62,390 nt of DNA from Bacillota bacterium (GCA_029100605.1 JAQXPK010000077.1:1-62390), one strand, 5' to 3'. Positions 9,568-18,972 are shown, numbered from the stretch's first letter. Translations and numbers: made by a program. Notes: generated by a model not told the origin, from the letters alone.

Positions 9568-11070
9568 TTGTTGACTAAAATGAAAGTATATGCTAGTATA
9601 CGATTGAAGGAAGTGATTTTGATGGCTTTAGCGAGTAAAGACCGAATTCTAAAGGTTCTGTCTGCCTATAATCCATGGTGGAAAACCGGTTCTGTAAATG
9701 CCGGACTAACCAAAACATATAAAAGATTTGCGTTTCATGAAGCGATGAAGCGGCTGGATGCAAAAGGTATCCGCAGGATTGTTGTTCTGACAGGCACACG
9801 TCGGGTAGGGAAAACCACAATCCAATACCAAATGATTGAACAATTGCTCAAGCGGGGTATCCCGCCTCAGAGAATTGTATTCATTTCTATGGATCATCCG
9901 ATGCTAAAGCTCAGTGAGTTCAGCGACATTCTGGAGTGTTATCATGAGAATATCTGTGCGGATCAAAATGTGTATTACTTTTTTGACGAGATACAGTACG
10001 CCCAGGATTGGGACAAGTGGCTGAAAACAATATACGATATGCAGCCGGATACCAAGGTGGTAGCCACAGGGTCAGCAAGTCCCGCCTTAGTAAAGGGTAA
10101 TCAGGAAAGCGGAGCGGGACGCTGGTCTGTGATTCAGGTTCCCACCATGTCTTTCTACGAGTATTGCGAACTTCTGAAACTGGATCAGCCCAAAATCCCG
10201 AAAAATCTGAAAGCCACCAGCTTGCTGCACATGACACAGCAGGAGCGCACCCAGGTCATGCTTCAGCTTTCCAAGGTACAGAATCATTTTAACCGCTATT
10301 TGCAGGTCGGGGGCTTCCCGGAGCTTGCTTTGGCCGATAATGACATTCTGGCGCAGCAGATTATGCGGGAAGATGTTGTGGACAAGGTTTTGAAACGGGA
10401 CCTTCCCTCGCTTTACAATATTCGAAATGCGACAGAGCTGGAGAGAATTTTTCTGTATTTATGCAACGTCTCCTCGGAAATCGTATCTATCGAGGCGATT
10501 GCAAAAGAGTTGGGCGGTGTTTCCCGACCGACCGTGGAAAACTATATTCAATATTTAGAGAGTGCAAACCTGATTTACCTGAGCTGGCCGGTGGATATGG
10601 CTGGCAAGCGTATTCTGAAAGCAAGACCCAAGATATACATTGCCGACGCTGCAATTCGGAATGCTGTGCTGATGGATGAATCTTTGCTATCTGACCCTGT
10701 GGAAATGGGGAAAGTCGTTGAAACCGCAGTTTATAAACACGTTGCGGCGTTTTACTATCAGCAGGCAACTTCTGTCGGGTATTTTCGTGGGGGTAAAAAG
10801 AACAAGGAAATTGATATTGTTGTAGATTATCCGAATACACAGAATATCCTGATTGAAGTAAAATACAGAGAAGGCGCGCCAATTTCGGATGATGACGCTA
10901 TTGCGCAGTTGTGCGAAGATGCCTCTGCCGCAATCATTATTACGAAAAACGCATCTGACTATGGCGTGCATAATACCAAATGCGGTAAAGATATGCTGCG
11001 CATTCCCGCGTTCGCTTTTCTGTATTTACTGGGGCACGCTGAGAAAAACGGTTATCGGGGACTTGAGTAA
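9568..11070 (+). CDS. AAA+ ATPase, AAA_14/DUF4143 family (second, divergent copy; start probably 9622)
   Basis: Walker A GTRRVGKTT, Walker B YYFFDEIQ, C-terminal KEIDIVVDYPNTQNILIEVK. Confidence 0.85.
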   Translation: MLTKMKVYASIRLKEVILMALASKDRILKVLSAYNPWWKTGSVNAGLTKTYKRFAFHEAMKRLDAKGIRRIVVLTGTRRVGKTTIQYQMIEQLLKRGIPPQRIVFISMDHPMLKLSEFSDILECYHENICADQNVYYFFDEIQYAQDWDKWLKTIYDMQPDTKVVATGSASPALVKGNQESGAGRWSVIQVPTMSFYEYCELLKLDQPKIPKNLKATSLLHMTQQERTQVMLQLSKVQNHFNRYLQVGGFPELALADNDILAQQIMREDVVDKVLKRDLPSLYNIRNATELERIFLYLCNVSSEIVSIEAIAKELGGVSRPTVENYIQYLESANLIYLSWPVDMAGKRILKARPKIYIADAAIRNAVLMDESLLSDPVEMGKVVETAVYKHVAAFYYQQATSVGYFRGGKKNKEIDIVVDYPNTQNILIEVKYREGAPISDDDAIAQLCEDASAAIIITKNASDYGVHNTKCGKDMLRIPAFAFLYLLGHAEKNGYRGLE

Positions 11071-11159
11071 GAGCCATGAGCAACCCAGCTGCTGCGTGAA
11101 TATGCCAGTTATGTTCCCCTCATTTTCTTGGAGCAGAGAAAATGGGGGGAATTTTTTAC

Positions 11160-11188
11160 TTGCAATCTACAGACGTATGTTGTACAAT
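11160..11188 (+). promoter_or_regulatory. Predicted promoter for recombinase (TTGCAA-17-TACAAT)
   Basis: ttgcaatctacagacgtatgttgtacaat. Confidence 0.5.
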
Positions 11189-11223
11189 ATTATCTGTAGT
11201 TATGATATAAACAGCAGATAAAT

Positions 11224-13401
11224 TTGGAAATAAACGGGAGATGCAGCATGATTGAACACTTTGACATAGCAGGCTATTGCCGTATCTCCGTGGATGATGA
11301 ACTGGATCGGGACAATGTGTCCATCGAAAACCAGAAAGCCATCATTCAGGATTTCGTCAATACCCGTTTTCCGGGAAGCTCCCTGACATTCTACGAGGAT
11401 CGGGATCGTTCCGGCTATACCTTTGAGCAGCGGGAAAGCTATCAGGCCATGCGAAAGGGTCTGATTCGCCACCAGTACGACATTCTGGTGGTGAAAGACT
11501 TTTCCCGATTCTCCCGGCGGAACAGCCGGGGGCTGGTAGAGCTGGAGGATTTGCGGGATGCCGGGGTGCGGATCATCTCCATTGGCGACAACATCGATTT
11601 TCCCAACGACGACGACTGGCTGAAAATTCAGTTTCAGTTTCTCATCAACGAGATGCCCGTCACTGACACCAGCAAGAAGGTGAAGAATGTCATTCGGCGG
11701 CGGCAGGCGGACGGAAAATGGCTGTGTGCCGCACCCTACGGCTACATCATCAACAAGCAGAAGGAGTTTGAGATTGTCCCCACGGAAGCGGAGATTGTCC
11801 GGCAGATTTTTGACCTGTACAACAACCACGGCTGGGGCTACAAGAAAATCGCCAACTACCTGACGGAACAGGGCATTCCCACGCCCCGGATGTCGGAGCA
11901 GATGCGTAAAGAGGCGGAGGGGGAAACCACCACCCGGAAAACCAAGGCCGCCTGGGCGATTGTAACGGTGCAGGGGATTCTGGACAACGATTTCTACATT
12001 GGCACTCTGCGGCAGGCCAAGTACACCCGTGCCAAAATCAACGGCAAGGACGTGAAGCGGGACGAGGAGGAACACATCGTCATCGAGAACCACCACCAGC
12101 CCATCATCGACTACCGCACCTTCGCCACCACCCGGGCCCTCCGGGAGAAACGCTCCACCGCCAACTATCGGGGCGTGAAAAAGTACGACAATGTCTACTC
12201 CGGGTTTCTGTTCTGCGGCGACTGCGGCAGTCCCATGTTCGCCATGAGCCGGAAGGATTTAAGTCCTGCCTACACCTGTGGAACCTATCACCGCCGGGGT
12301 CGTGCTGCCTGTTCCTCCCACCACATTCGGGTGGATAAGCTGGACGAGCTTCTTAAACTCTATGTGAAAAAAGTCATGAAAAATTCCCGCTCCATGCTGG
12401 ATCAGCTCAACGCCGATCTGGAACGGGAAACCGAGGATGTTCTGGAAACGGAGCAGTCCGCCGACCATCTGGCGCAGGTGATGGAGGAGCTACGGGAAGA
12501 GCTGAAAGCCACCAAGCGGCAGCGCATTCGGGACATTATGAAGCACCCGGAGCAGGAGGAACTGCTGGCGGAAACCTACGACGAACTGGAAGCCGATCTT
12601 CAAAGGAAGATTGAGGGGCTGGATCATCAGATCACCATACTGTCCGACAAGCGGAACACCATCATTCAGATCAACCGAACGGCAAAGACCGCCATGGAGG
12701 TTTTCGAGGACATTCTGAATAAGGAAGCCCTTGACCGAAACGATTTGGAACTCATCATCCAGCGTATTCAGGTCTATGAGGATCGGCTGGAAATCTATTT
12801 GCAGGCGGACATCGACGCTCTGCTTCACGTGGATGAAAAGGAGAACGCCGTAAATTTTAATTCCGGCACGGAAAATATCGAAAACAGGCTGATTCAGTCC
12901 TCAAAAAACCACGAGGACAAGGTTTTCCGTGTCAATGTTATCAGTGAGGGTGACCCTCTGGAGATTTATACGGAGAAGGACGGCGGGGTGATTTTTCGGA
13001 AATATTCGCCCATGGGCGATTTGCAGGAATTCGCCGCGCAGATGTGTGAATCCATCGGCTCCGCTACCGGGCACATTGCCGCCGTGGCGGATCGGGACAG
13101 CATCATCGCCCTACACGGCATTCCCAAGCGGGAACTGATGGACAAGCCCAATTCCCCGGAGCTGGAAAAGCTCATGGAGCAGCGAAAAAACTATCTCTAC
13201 AAAGCCGGGGACCCCCCGATTCTGGCTACCGACGGGGACGATAAATACCATTTGGGCGCCGCCGCGCCGATCTTGTCCCAGGGGGATCTCATGGGCTGTG
13301 TGCTTCTTCTGTTGGGCGAAAACGACAGCCCCCTGCAGAAAGCGGATCAGGGGTTGGCAAAGACCGTCGCCGGTTTTCTGGGAAAGCAGATGGAGAGCTG
13401 A
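11224..13401 (+). CDS. Large serine recombinase (codons up to ~12945) fused in frame to the SpoVT C-terminal half
   Basis: Resolvase domain IAGYCRISVDDELDRDNVSIENQ...VKDFSRFSRRN; zinc ribbon CGDCGSPM...YTCGTYHRRGRAACSSHHI; coiled coil; then from 12946 EGDPLEIYTEKDGGVIFRKYSPMGDLQEFA... of SpoVT. Confidence 0.9.
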   Translation: MEINGRCSMIEHFDIAGYCRISVDDELDRDNVSIENQKAIIQDFVNTRFPGSSLTFYEDRDRSGYTFEQRESYQAMRKGLIRHQYDILVVKDFSRFSRRNSRGLVELEDLRDAGVRIISIGDNIDFPNDDDWLKIQFQFLINEMPVTDTSKKVKNVIRRRQADGKWLCAAPYGYIINKQKEFEIVPTEAEIVRQIFDLYNNHGWGYKKIANYLTEQGIPTPRMSEQMRKEAEGETTTRKTKAAWAIVTVQGILDNDFYIGTLRQAKYTRAKINGKDVKRDEEEHIVIENHHQPIIDYRTFATTRALREKRSTANYRGVKKYDNVYSGFLFCGDCGSPMFAMSRKDLSPAYTCGTYHRRGRAACSSHHIRVDKLDELLKLYVKKVMKNSRSMLDQLNADLERETEDVLETEQSADHLAQVMEELREELKATKRQRIRDIMKHPEQEELLAETYDELEADLQRKIEGLDHQITILSDKRNTIIQINRTAKTAMEVFEDILNKEALDRNDLELIIQRIQVYEDRLEIYLQADIDALLHVDEKENAVNFNSGTENIENRLIQSSKNHEDKVFRVNVISEGDPLEIYTEKDGGVIFRKYSPMGDLQEFAAQMCESIGSATGHIAAVADRDSIIALHGIPKRELMDKPNSPELEKLMEQRKNYLYKAGDPPILATDGDDKYHLGAAAPILSQGDLMGCVLLLLGENDSPLQKADQGLAKTVAGFLGKQMES
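12946..13401 (+). pseudogene. spoVT: SpoVT 3' half (rest of AbrB domain plus GAF-like C-terminal domain)
   Basis: EGDPLEIYTEKDGGVIFRKYSPMGDLQEFAAQMCESIGSATGHIAAVADRDSIIALHGIPKRELMDKP matches the SpoVT pattern. Confidence 0.87.
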
Positions 13402-13429
13402 CGCGCTCCGGGCCGAATCCGCAGCAAAA

Positions 13430-13459
13430 AAACTGGGTCTCCTACCGGAGACCCAGTTT
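13430..13459 (+). terminator. Intrinsic terminator downstream of spoVT
   Basis: AAACTGGGTCTCC-TACC-GGAGACCCAGTTT. Confidence 0.75.
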
Positions 13460-13466
13460 ATGTTTC

Positions 13467-13512
13467 GTGCTGATCGGTTTTCCTCAGCTGCCCGACAAAT
13501 AGGAATTTGTGC
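13467..13512. repeat. Truncated end of R1 repeat family
   Basis: ATCGGTTTTCCTCAGCTGCCCGACAAATAGGAATTTG nearly identical to 1917-1955. Confidence 0.7.
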
Positions 13513-13517
13513 ACCTG

Positions 13518-13676
13518 ATACTAACTCTTGATTAAAAACTTTAATTCTTTCCGGCCTGAATTGCGCCAGAATGCGTTATCTTCCCTGCTGGGCGGAAAGC
13601 CCAGCGGCGTCATCTGCCTTTTCTGGCACAATTCATTCTCGGAAAGCTTTTAAATCTTTCAATCAAGAATTAGTAT
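13518..13676. mobile_element. MITE-like palindromic element, copy 2 (159 bp, inverted relative to copy 1)
   Basis: Matches reverse complement of 5639-5797 over full length with few differences. Confidence 0.85.
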
Positions 13677-13684
13677 GAGGCGAA

Positions 13685-13715
13685 AAAAGAAGGCCAGCGG
13701 CAGCTGGCCTTCTTT
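13685..13715 (-). terminator. Intrinsic terminator of degV-family gene
   Basis: AGAAGGCCAGCGGCAGCTGGCCTTCTTT; T-run on minus strand. Confidence 0.75.
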
Positions 13716-13723
13716 CCAAGCGC

Positions 13724-14596
13724 TTATGCCTGGGTCTCGTCCGTCATAATTACGACGGCAACGGAATTCATGCCAACATGGCAGGCGATGCTACATGGCA
13801 GGTTGGCGTAGGTGACCTCGGCAAAGGGGAACTCAGCCTGCACCTGCTGCCGCCAGGCTTCCGCCAGCTCCGGATTCTCCAAAGTTCCGGCAGTCTCAAT
13901 GCGCAGCCGAGCCTCCGGCACAGCCCCAAAGCGGTCGGCGCGATCCTGCTTCACCGCCTCGATCATTCTGGCCTGAGCCTGCTTTATCCCCCGCACCTTG
14001 GCAAAGGCGTCCAGCTTGTCACCCTGAATGGTGAGCACCGGCTTCAGATTCAGCACCGTCGCCAGAGCGGCGGCGGCAGGGGTGACCCGTCCGCCCTTTT
14101 TCAGATATTCCATGGAATCCACGGTAATGTAGATACTAGCATCGTAGGCGTGCTGTTCCAGAAACGTCTTGATCTGTTCTGCGTCAAGCCCCTGCTGCGC
14201 CAGCCGGAGGGCGCTGAGCACCGATTCTCTCTGGGTCACAGAAATCCGGTGGTTGTCCGCCACCTGCACCCTGCCGTCGTATTCCTGGGCAAACAGGATG
14301 GCGCTCTGGCAGGAGCCGCTGAGGCCGCTGGACATGGGGATATACACGATCTGGTCATACCCCTGATCCAGAATACCGTCCCACAGCTCCATGAGCTGTC
14401 CCGGCGACGGCTGGGAGGTGGATACGTCCCGGTGCTGGCGCATGGCGTCATACAGCTGCTCCGAGGTAATATCGATGCCCTCGTAATGGACGGTATCCTC
14501 CAGATTCACGGGCATAGCCAGGACGAATACGCCCAGCCGGGCGCCCTGCTTTGCGGGAATTCCGCTGTTGGTATCCGTAGCGATTGCGACTTTCAT
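13724..14596 (-). CDS. DegV family (fatty-acid-binding) protein
   Basis: MKVAIATDTNSGIP...SSGLSGSCQSA...VDSMEYLKKGGRV. Confidence 0.9.
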   Translation of the reverse strand: MKVAIATDTNSGIPAKQGARLGVFVLAMPVNLEDTVHYEGIDITSEQLYDAMRQHRDVSTSQPSPGQLMELWDGILDQGYDQIVYIPMSSGLSGSCQSAILFAQEYDGRVQVADNHRISVTQRESVLSALRLAQQGLDAEQIKTFLEQHAYDASIYITVDSMEYLKKGGRVTPAAAALATVLNLKPVLTIQGDKLDAFAKVRGIKQAQARMIEAVKQDRADRFGAVPEARLRIETAGTLENPELAEAWRQQVQAEFPFAEVTYANLPCSIACHVGMNSVAVVIMTDETQA

Positions 14597-14695
14597 AGCG
14601 TCTTTACTGCCTTTCTGCTGTTCCGTTTCATTTTGTACCAGAAAATTGTATCACAGCTTTCCCGATTCTTCAAGGGGCGACCCGTAAAAAGGGCA

Positions 14696-16516
14696 TCAGT
14701 CCTCCGAACTGAGGATTTTCATGAATTCCTCTCCCGTGATGGTTTCCTTCTCGTAGAGGAACTTTGCCAGCTTATCCAGCTTTTCGCTGTTTTCCGTCAG
14801 AATGGTCTTGGCTTTTTCGTGCTGCCGCTTGACAAGAGCAACCACCTGGCGGTCAATGTCCGCCTGGGTTTCGGCGGAGCAGGCCAGGGACGCGTCCCCG
14901 CCCAGATACTGGTTGGTCACGGTCTCCAGCGCCACCATATCAAAATCCTCGCTCATGCCGTAGCGGGTGATCATGGCCCGGGCCAGCTTGGTAGCCTGCT
15001 CAATGTCGTTGGAAGCGCCGGTGGAAATGGTGTCAAACTTCACTTCCTCCGCCGCCCGTCCGCCGGTGTAGGTGGCAATCTGATCCAGGATCTCCTCCTT
15101 GGTCATCAGATAGTGGTTGCCCTGCTCCACCTGCATGGTGTAGCCGAGAGCCCCGGAGGTCCGGGGAATGATGGTGATCTTCTGCACCGGGGCGGAGTGG
15201 CTCTGCATGGCGGCGACCAGGGCGTGACCAATTTCATGGTAGGACACCGTCCATTTTTCCTTGTCGGTGAGGATGGCGTTCTTCTTCTGATAGCCCGCGA
15301 TGACCACCTCAATGGATTCCTCCATATCCGCCTGGGTAGCGAACTTCCGTCCGTCCCGGACGGCACGGAGAGCCGCTTCATTGACGATGTTGGCAAGCTC
15401 CGCGCCGGAAGCGCCGGAGGCCATTCTGGCGATCTGCTTGAAGTCCACATCGTCGGCGATTTTGATTTTCTTCGCGTGCACCCGCAAAATGGCCTCCCGC
15501 CCCTGGAGGTCGGGCAGCTCCACAGGCACCCGGCGGTCAAACCGGCCGGGACGGGTCAGGGCGGGATCCAGGGATTCGGGGCGGTTGGTGGCGGCGAGAA
15601 TGATGACGCCGGAGTTTCCCTCGAAGCCGTCCATCTCGGTGAGCAGCTGGTTCAGAGTCTGCTCCCGCTCGTCGTTGCCGCCCATGGCACCGGTATTCCG
15701 TTTCTGACCGATGGCATCGATTTCGTCGATGAACACGATGCACGGTGCCTTCTCCTTGGCCTGCTTAAACAGATCGCGCACCTTGCTGGCACCCATGCCC
15801 ACAAACATCTCCACAAATTCCGAGCCGGACATGGAGAAGAAGGGTACATTCGCCTCACCGGCGACGGCTTTTGCCAGCATGGTTTTGCCGGTGCCCGGAG
15901 GGCCTACCAGCAGCACGCCTTTTGGCATGGAAGCGCCGATTTCCCGGTACTTGTCCGGGTTATGGAGGTAATCCACGATTTCCTGCAAGCTCTCCTCCGC
16001 CTCATCCACGCCCTCCACGTCCGTAAACTTGATGCCGTCGGAGGATTGGACGTAGACCCGGGCGTTGGATTTTCCGCCGTTGAACATCATGGAGTTGGGG
16101 CCGCCGGCTCTGTCCATGAGTTTCTTGGACAGGAACTGCCCCAACGCAACAAACAGCACAATGGGCAGAATCCAATACAGCAGAATACTCACAAGCGGCG
16201 AGGTCTCCTCAATGATTTCTCCGCCGAACTTGGCACCGGAGGCGTACAGGCGGGATACCAGCTCCGGATCGTCCATGAGGCCGGTCTTATAGACCTTGCC
16301 TCCGTCCTTGTCGGTGAAGAGGATCTGGTTGTCCTGCACCTCCACCTGACCGATTTCCTTGTTTTCCGTCATGGTGATGAAGGTGCCATAGTCCACCTCC
16401 ACAATCTGCCGTCTGGCAATCCAGGGCATCAGCAAAAAGTTAAACAGCATCAGCGCCACCATCACCAAAGTGTAGTAGTAGATCAGCGGTTTTTTGGGTT
16501 TCTTGACTTCATTCAT
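14696..16516 (-). CDS. ftsH: ATP-dependent zinc metalloprotease FtsH
   Basis: [21 protein letters not shown] region, HEIGHALV zinc motif. Confidence 0.97.
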   Translation of the reverse strand: MNEVKKPKKPLIYYYTLVMVALMLFNFLLMPWIARRQIVEVDYGTFITMTENKEIGQVEVQDNQILFTDKDGGKVYKTGLMDDPELVSRLYASGAKFGGEIIEETSPLVSILLYWILPIVLFVALGQFLSKKLMDRAGGPNSMMFNGGKSNARVYVQSSDGIKFTDVEGVDEAEESLQEIVDYLHNPDKYREIGASMPKGVLLVGPPGTGKTMLAKAVAGEANVPFFSMSGSEFVEMFVGMGASKVRDLFKQAKEKAPCIVFIDEIDAIGQKRNTGAMGGNDEREQTLNQLLTEMDGFEGNSGVIILAATNRPESLDPALTRPGRFDRRVPVELPDLQGREAILRVHAKKIKIADDVDFKQIARMASGASGAELANIVNEAALRAVRDGRKFATQADMEESIEVVIAGYQKKNAILTDKEKWTVSYHEIGHALVAAMQSHSAPVQKITIIPRTSGALGYTMQVEQGNHYLMTKEEILDQIATYTGGRAAEEVKFDTISTGASNDIEQATKLARAMITRYGMSEDFDMVALETVTNQYLGGDASLACSAETQADIDRQVVALVKRQHEKAKTILTENSEKLDKLAKFLYEKETITGEEFMKILSSED

Positions 16517-17147
16517 ATCCGTGTTTCCTCCTTAGCTTCCAGCCCGCGAACAGGGGGCTGTCCGTGATACTCCACTTCCATCTTTGGGTTCCGCCCTCTT
16601 TCACATACATGAGCAGGGCATTGTACAGGTAATCCCCCAGCATCAGCATCGCCAGAGCCACCGCCGCCCGCTTCAGCCGCCTTGGCTCCCAGCTCAAGAA
16701 CCAGCGGTACAGCGGCAGGAAAAACCGATCCATAAACACCAGGATCAGCATACCGAAGCCGGCGCTGGTGGGAAGGGAGGTATAGCGGGTGATGTGCAGC
16801 GGCAGCCGGGAATAATCCCACCAATAGAAATGGCAGATCTTCTCCACCGCAGTGCCCAGCACAATCTCCCCCAGGCAGACGCAGACTACCATGAGCGTAA
16901 AATACAGCGCTCTGCGCAGCCATTTTGACTTGATCGGGACTCTCCAGCCCAAAATGTGCATATCCGACGGGGTTCCGAACAGCAGGTAAATGGCGACAAT
17001 CGCCATTCCATAGCCGATGAGAAAGGGAAAGCACATATTCCGGTTGTCCATATATCCCTTGGTCAGCGCCAGCCACACATTTTCCACGGAAAAACCCAAA
17101 AAGGACACCACCGCCATCACCATGGTCAGTGCGTATACTTCTAACAC
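16509..17147 (-). CDS. Putative ABC-transporter permease-like membrane protein (CmpB/PF06541-like)
   Basis: Hydrophobic; FSVENVWLALTKGYMDNRNMCFPFLIGYGMAIVAIYLLFG; GTG start with AGGAGAG RBS. Confidence 0.6.
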   Translation of the reverse strand: MLEVYALTMVMAVVSFLGFSVENVWLALTKGYMDNRNMCFPFLIGYGMAIVAIYLLFGTPSDMHILGWRVPIKSKWLRRALYFTLMVVCVCLGEIVLGTAVEKICHFYWWDYSRLPLHITRYTSLPTSAGFGMLILVFMDRFFLPLYRWFLSWEPRRLKRAAVALAMLMLGDYLYNALLMYVKEGGTQRWKWSITDSPLFAGWKLRRKHGYE

Positions 17148-17226
17148 CTGTGTCTCTCCTTTCTGACCGTTTCCGGAACAGAATACCATATCATTCTAAA
17201 CCGAAACGAAACAGCGGCTGTGGGTT

Positions 17227-18291
17227 TTATGCCCGCTTCGGCAGTGTGACGGTGAAGGCGGTGGCTCCGTTTCCGCTGGTCACGGAGGCGCTGCCTCCGT
17301 GAAGCTGCACCACCCGCTTCACCACGGCAAGGCCGATGCCGTTGCCCTCAGAAGAATGGGACTCGTCCGCCTGATAGAATTTTCCCCAGATTTTCCCGAT
17401 CTTGTCCGCCGGAATGTCCGGGCCGTAGTTGGTGACGGTCACCGCCAGGGTATCCGGCGCTTCCGCGATGCGCACCCTGATCTCCCCGTGGCTGGGGCTG
17501 TATCGGATGGCATTGTCCAGCAGATTGATCCAGACCTGCTTCAGCATCTCCTCGTTGGCCCGGATGGTGCACTCCGGGAATTCCAGATCCAGGTCCAGCT
17601 CTTTCCGGCTCCACTTCTCCTCCAGCAGCAGCACGCAGCCCCGGAGCTGCTCCGACAGGTTGAAGGTAGTCAAATCCGTCAAAATGGTCTGATTTTCGAT
17701 CCTGGTCAGGCTCATGACGTTGGTCGCCATGGCAGCCAGGCGCAGGGATTCCTCCTCAATAATGGCGAGATACTCCTGCTTCTGCTCCTCGGTGAGATTG
17801 CCCCGGCGCAGCAGCTTGGCAAAGCCCGCGATGGAGACGATGGGGGTCTTGAACTCGTGGGAAAAGTTGTTGACAAAATCGCTTCTGAGCATCTGGGTGT
17901 TTTCCAGCTCCTCCGCCATGGCGTTGAAGCTGTCGGACAGCTCCCGGAAGGCCGGGTTTTTCTGAAGCAGCTTGCCATAGGTCAGGCGCGCCGAATAGTC
18001 GCCGCCAGCGAGCCGGTTCATGTTGTTGATGAGCCGGTTAAAGGGATTCAGCGGGATTTTCATGGTGAAGATCGTAATGAGAATCCCCACCGCCACGCTG
18101 ACCAGCAGCATCACCGTCAGCAGCGCCAGGGTGGAGTTGTCCGGAAAGCCGAAGTTCTCCAGCACGCCCAGCTTACTGAGCAGAAAGGACAGCGCCGCTG
18201 TGATCAGGACGGCAATGAGCTGAATGACAAAAAAGACGCCGGCGTACAGCAGCGTCAGCGACCAGCGCTGCTTGCGCTGTTTCTGATTCAT
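17227..18291 (-). CDS. Sensor histidine kinase (HAMP, HisKA, HATPase_c)
   Basis: NNFSHEFKTPIVSIAGFAKLL H-box; N box LLDNAIRYSP; GNGIGLAVVKRV. Confidence 0.95.
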   Translation of the reverse strand: MNQKQRKQRWSLTLLYAGVFFVIQLIAVLITAALSFLLSKLGVLENFGFPDNSTLALLTVMLLVSVAVGILITIFTMKIPLNPFNRLINNMNRLAGGDYSARLTYGKLLQKNPAFRELSDSFNAMAEELENTQMLRSDFVNNFSHEFKTPIVSIAGFAKLLRRGNLTEEQKQEYLAIIEEESLRLAAMATNVMSLTRIENQTILTDLTTFNLSEQLRGCVLLLEEKWSRKELDLDLEFPECTIRANEEMLKQVWINLLDNAIRYSPSHGEIRVRIAEAPDTLAVTVTNYGPDIPADKIGKIWGKFYQADESHSSEGNGIGLAVVKRVVQLHGGSASVTSGNGATAFTVTLPKRA

Positions 18292-18962
18292 ACGTGCTTC
18301 ACCGCCTTATATCCCAGTCCCCGCACGGACTCGATGGTGAATTCCGGCCAATCCTGAAAACGCTTGCGCAGCCGCCCCACATGCACCGTCACGGTCTCCC
18401 AGCCGGTGTCGCAGTCCGCGCCCCAGATTTCGTCCATCAGCTGAATCCGGGTAAAAATCTTTCCGGGATAGGACAGGAGCTTGTACAATAGCAGAAACTC
18501 CTTCTGAGGCAGCTCCTGCACCTCCCCCTTCCGGCTCACCGTCAGGCAGTCGTAGTCCAGCACCACGTCCCCCACGATGATCCGCCGCTCGCTGGCGATC
18601 TTTGCCCGGCGCAGCAGCGCCTTGATCCGCCAGAGCATTTCCTCCTCGTCGATGGGCTTGGTCATATAGTCGTCGGTGCCCACGAGAAAGCCGTGCTTCT
18701 TATCCGAGGGCAGCTCCTTGGCGGAGACCATCAGGATAGGCAGGTTGTTGTTGGTCTGCCGCAGGGTGCTGGTGAATTCGTATCCGTCCATTTTCGGCAT
18801 CATGATGTCCAGAACCACAAGGTCAATATACTCTTTGTCCATGAGAGCCAGAGCCTCTTCCCCGTTTTCCGCCGTGACCACCTTGTAGCCGTCGGCCTCC
18901 AGCACCGCCTGCAGGAGCTTGCGGGTGTTGCGGTCATCATCCACGACCATGATCTGAAACAT
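18288..18962 (-). CDS. Response regulator, OmpR family
   Basis: MFQIMVVDDDRNTRKLL, LVVLDIMMPKMDG, C-terminal wHTH. Confidence 0.95.
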   Translation of the reverse strand: MFQIMVVDDDRNTRKLLQAVLEADGYKVVTAENGEEALALMDKEYIDLVVLDIMMPKMDGYEFTSTLRQTNNNLPILMVSAKELPSDKKHGFLVGTDDYMTKPIDEEEMLWRIKALLRRAKIASERRIIVGDVVLDYDCLTVSRKGEVQELPQKEFLLLYKLLSYPGKIFTRIQLMDEIWGADCDTGWETVTVHVGRLRKRFQDWPEFTIESVRGLGYKAVKHV

Positions 18963-18972
18963 AGGCCATTCC

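Larger units (their letters stand above)
6141..12956 (+). mobile_element. Integrative element with large serine recombinase inserted in spoVT (6805 bp plus duplicated 11-bp core)
   Basis: 11-bp direct repeat GAGGGTGACCC at 6141-6151 and 12946-12956; both halves of spoVT flank it in the same frame; encodes a serine recombinase; inner ends are 17/19-bp inverted repeats. Confidence 0.88.

Noticed and set aside
13778-16567. 929-aa plus-strand ORF opposite degV and ftsH
   Set aside because: Antisense of strongly supported genes; low-complexity His/Gly/Leu-rich translation typical of high-GC antisense frames.
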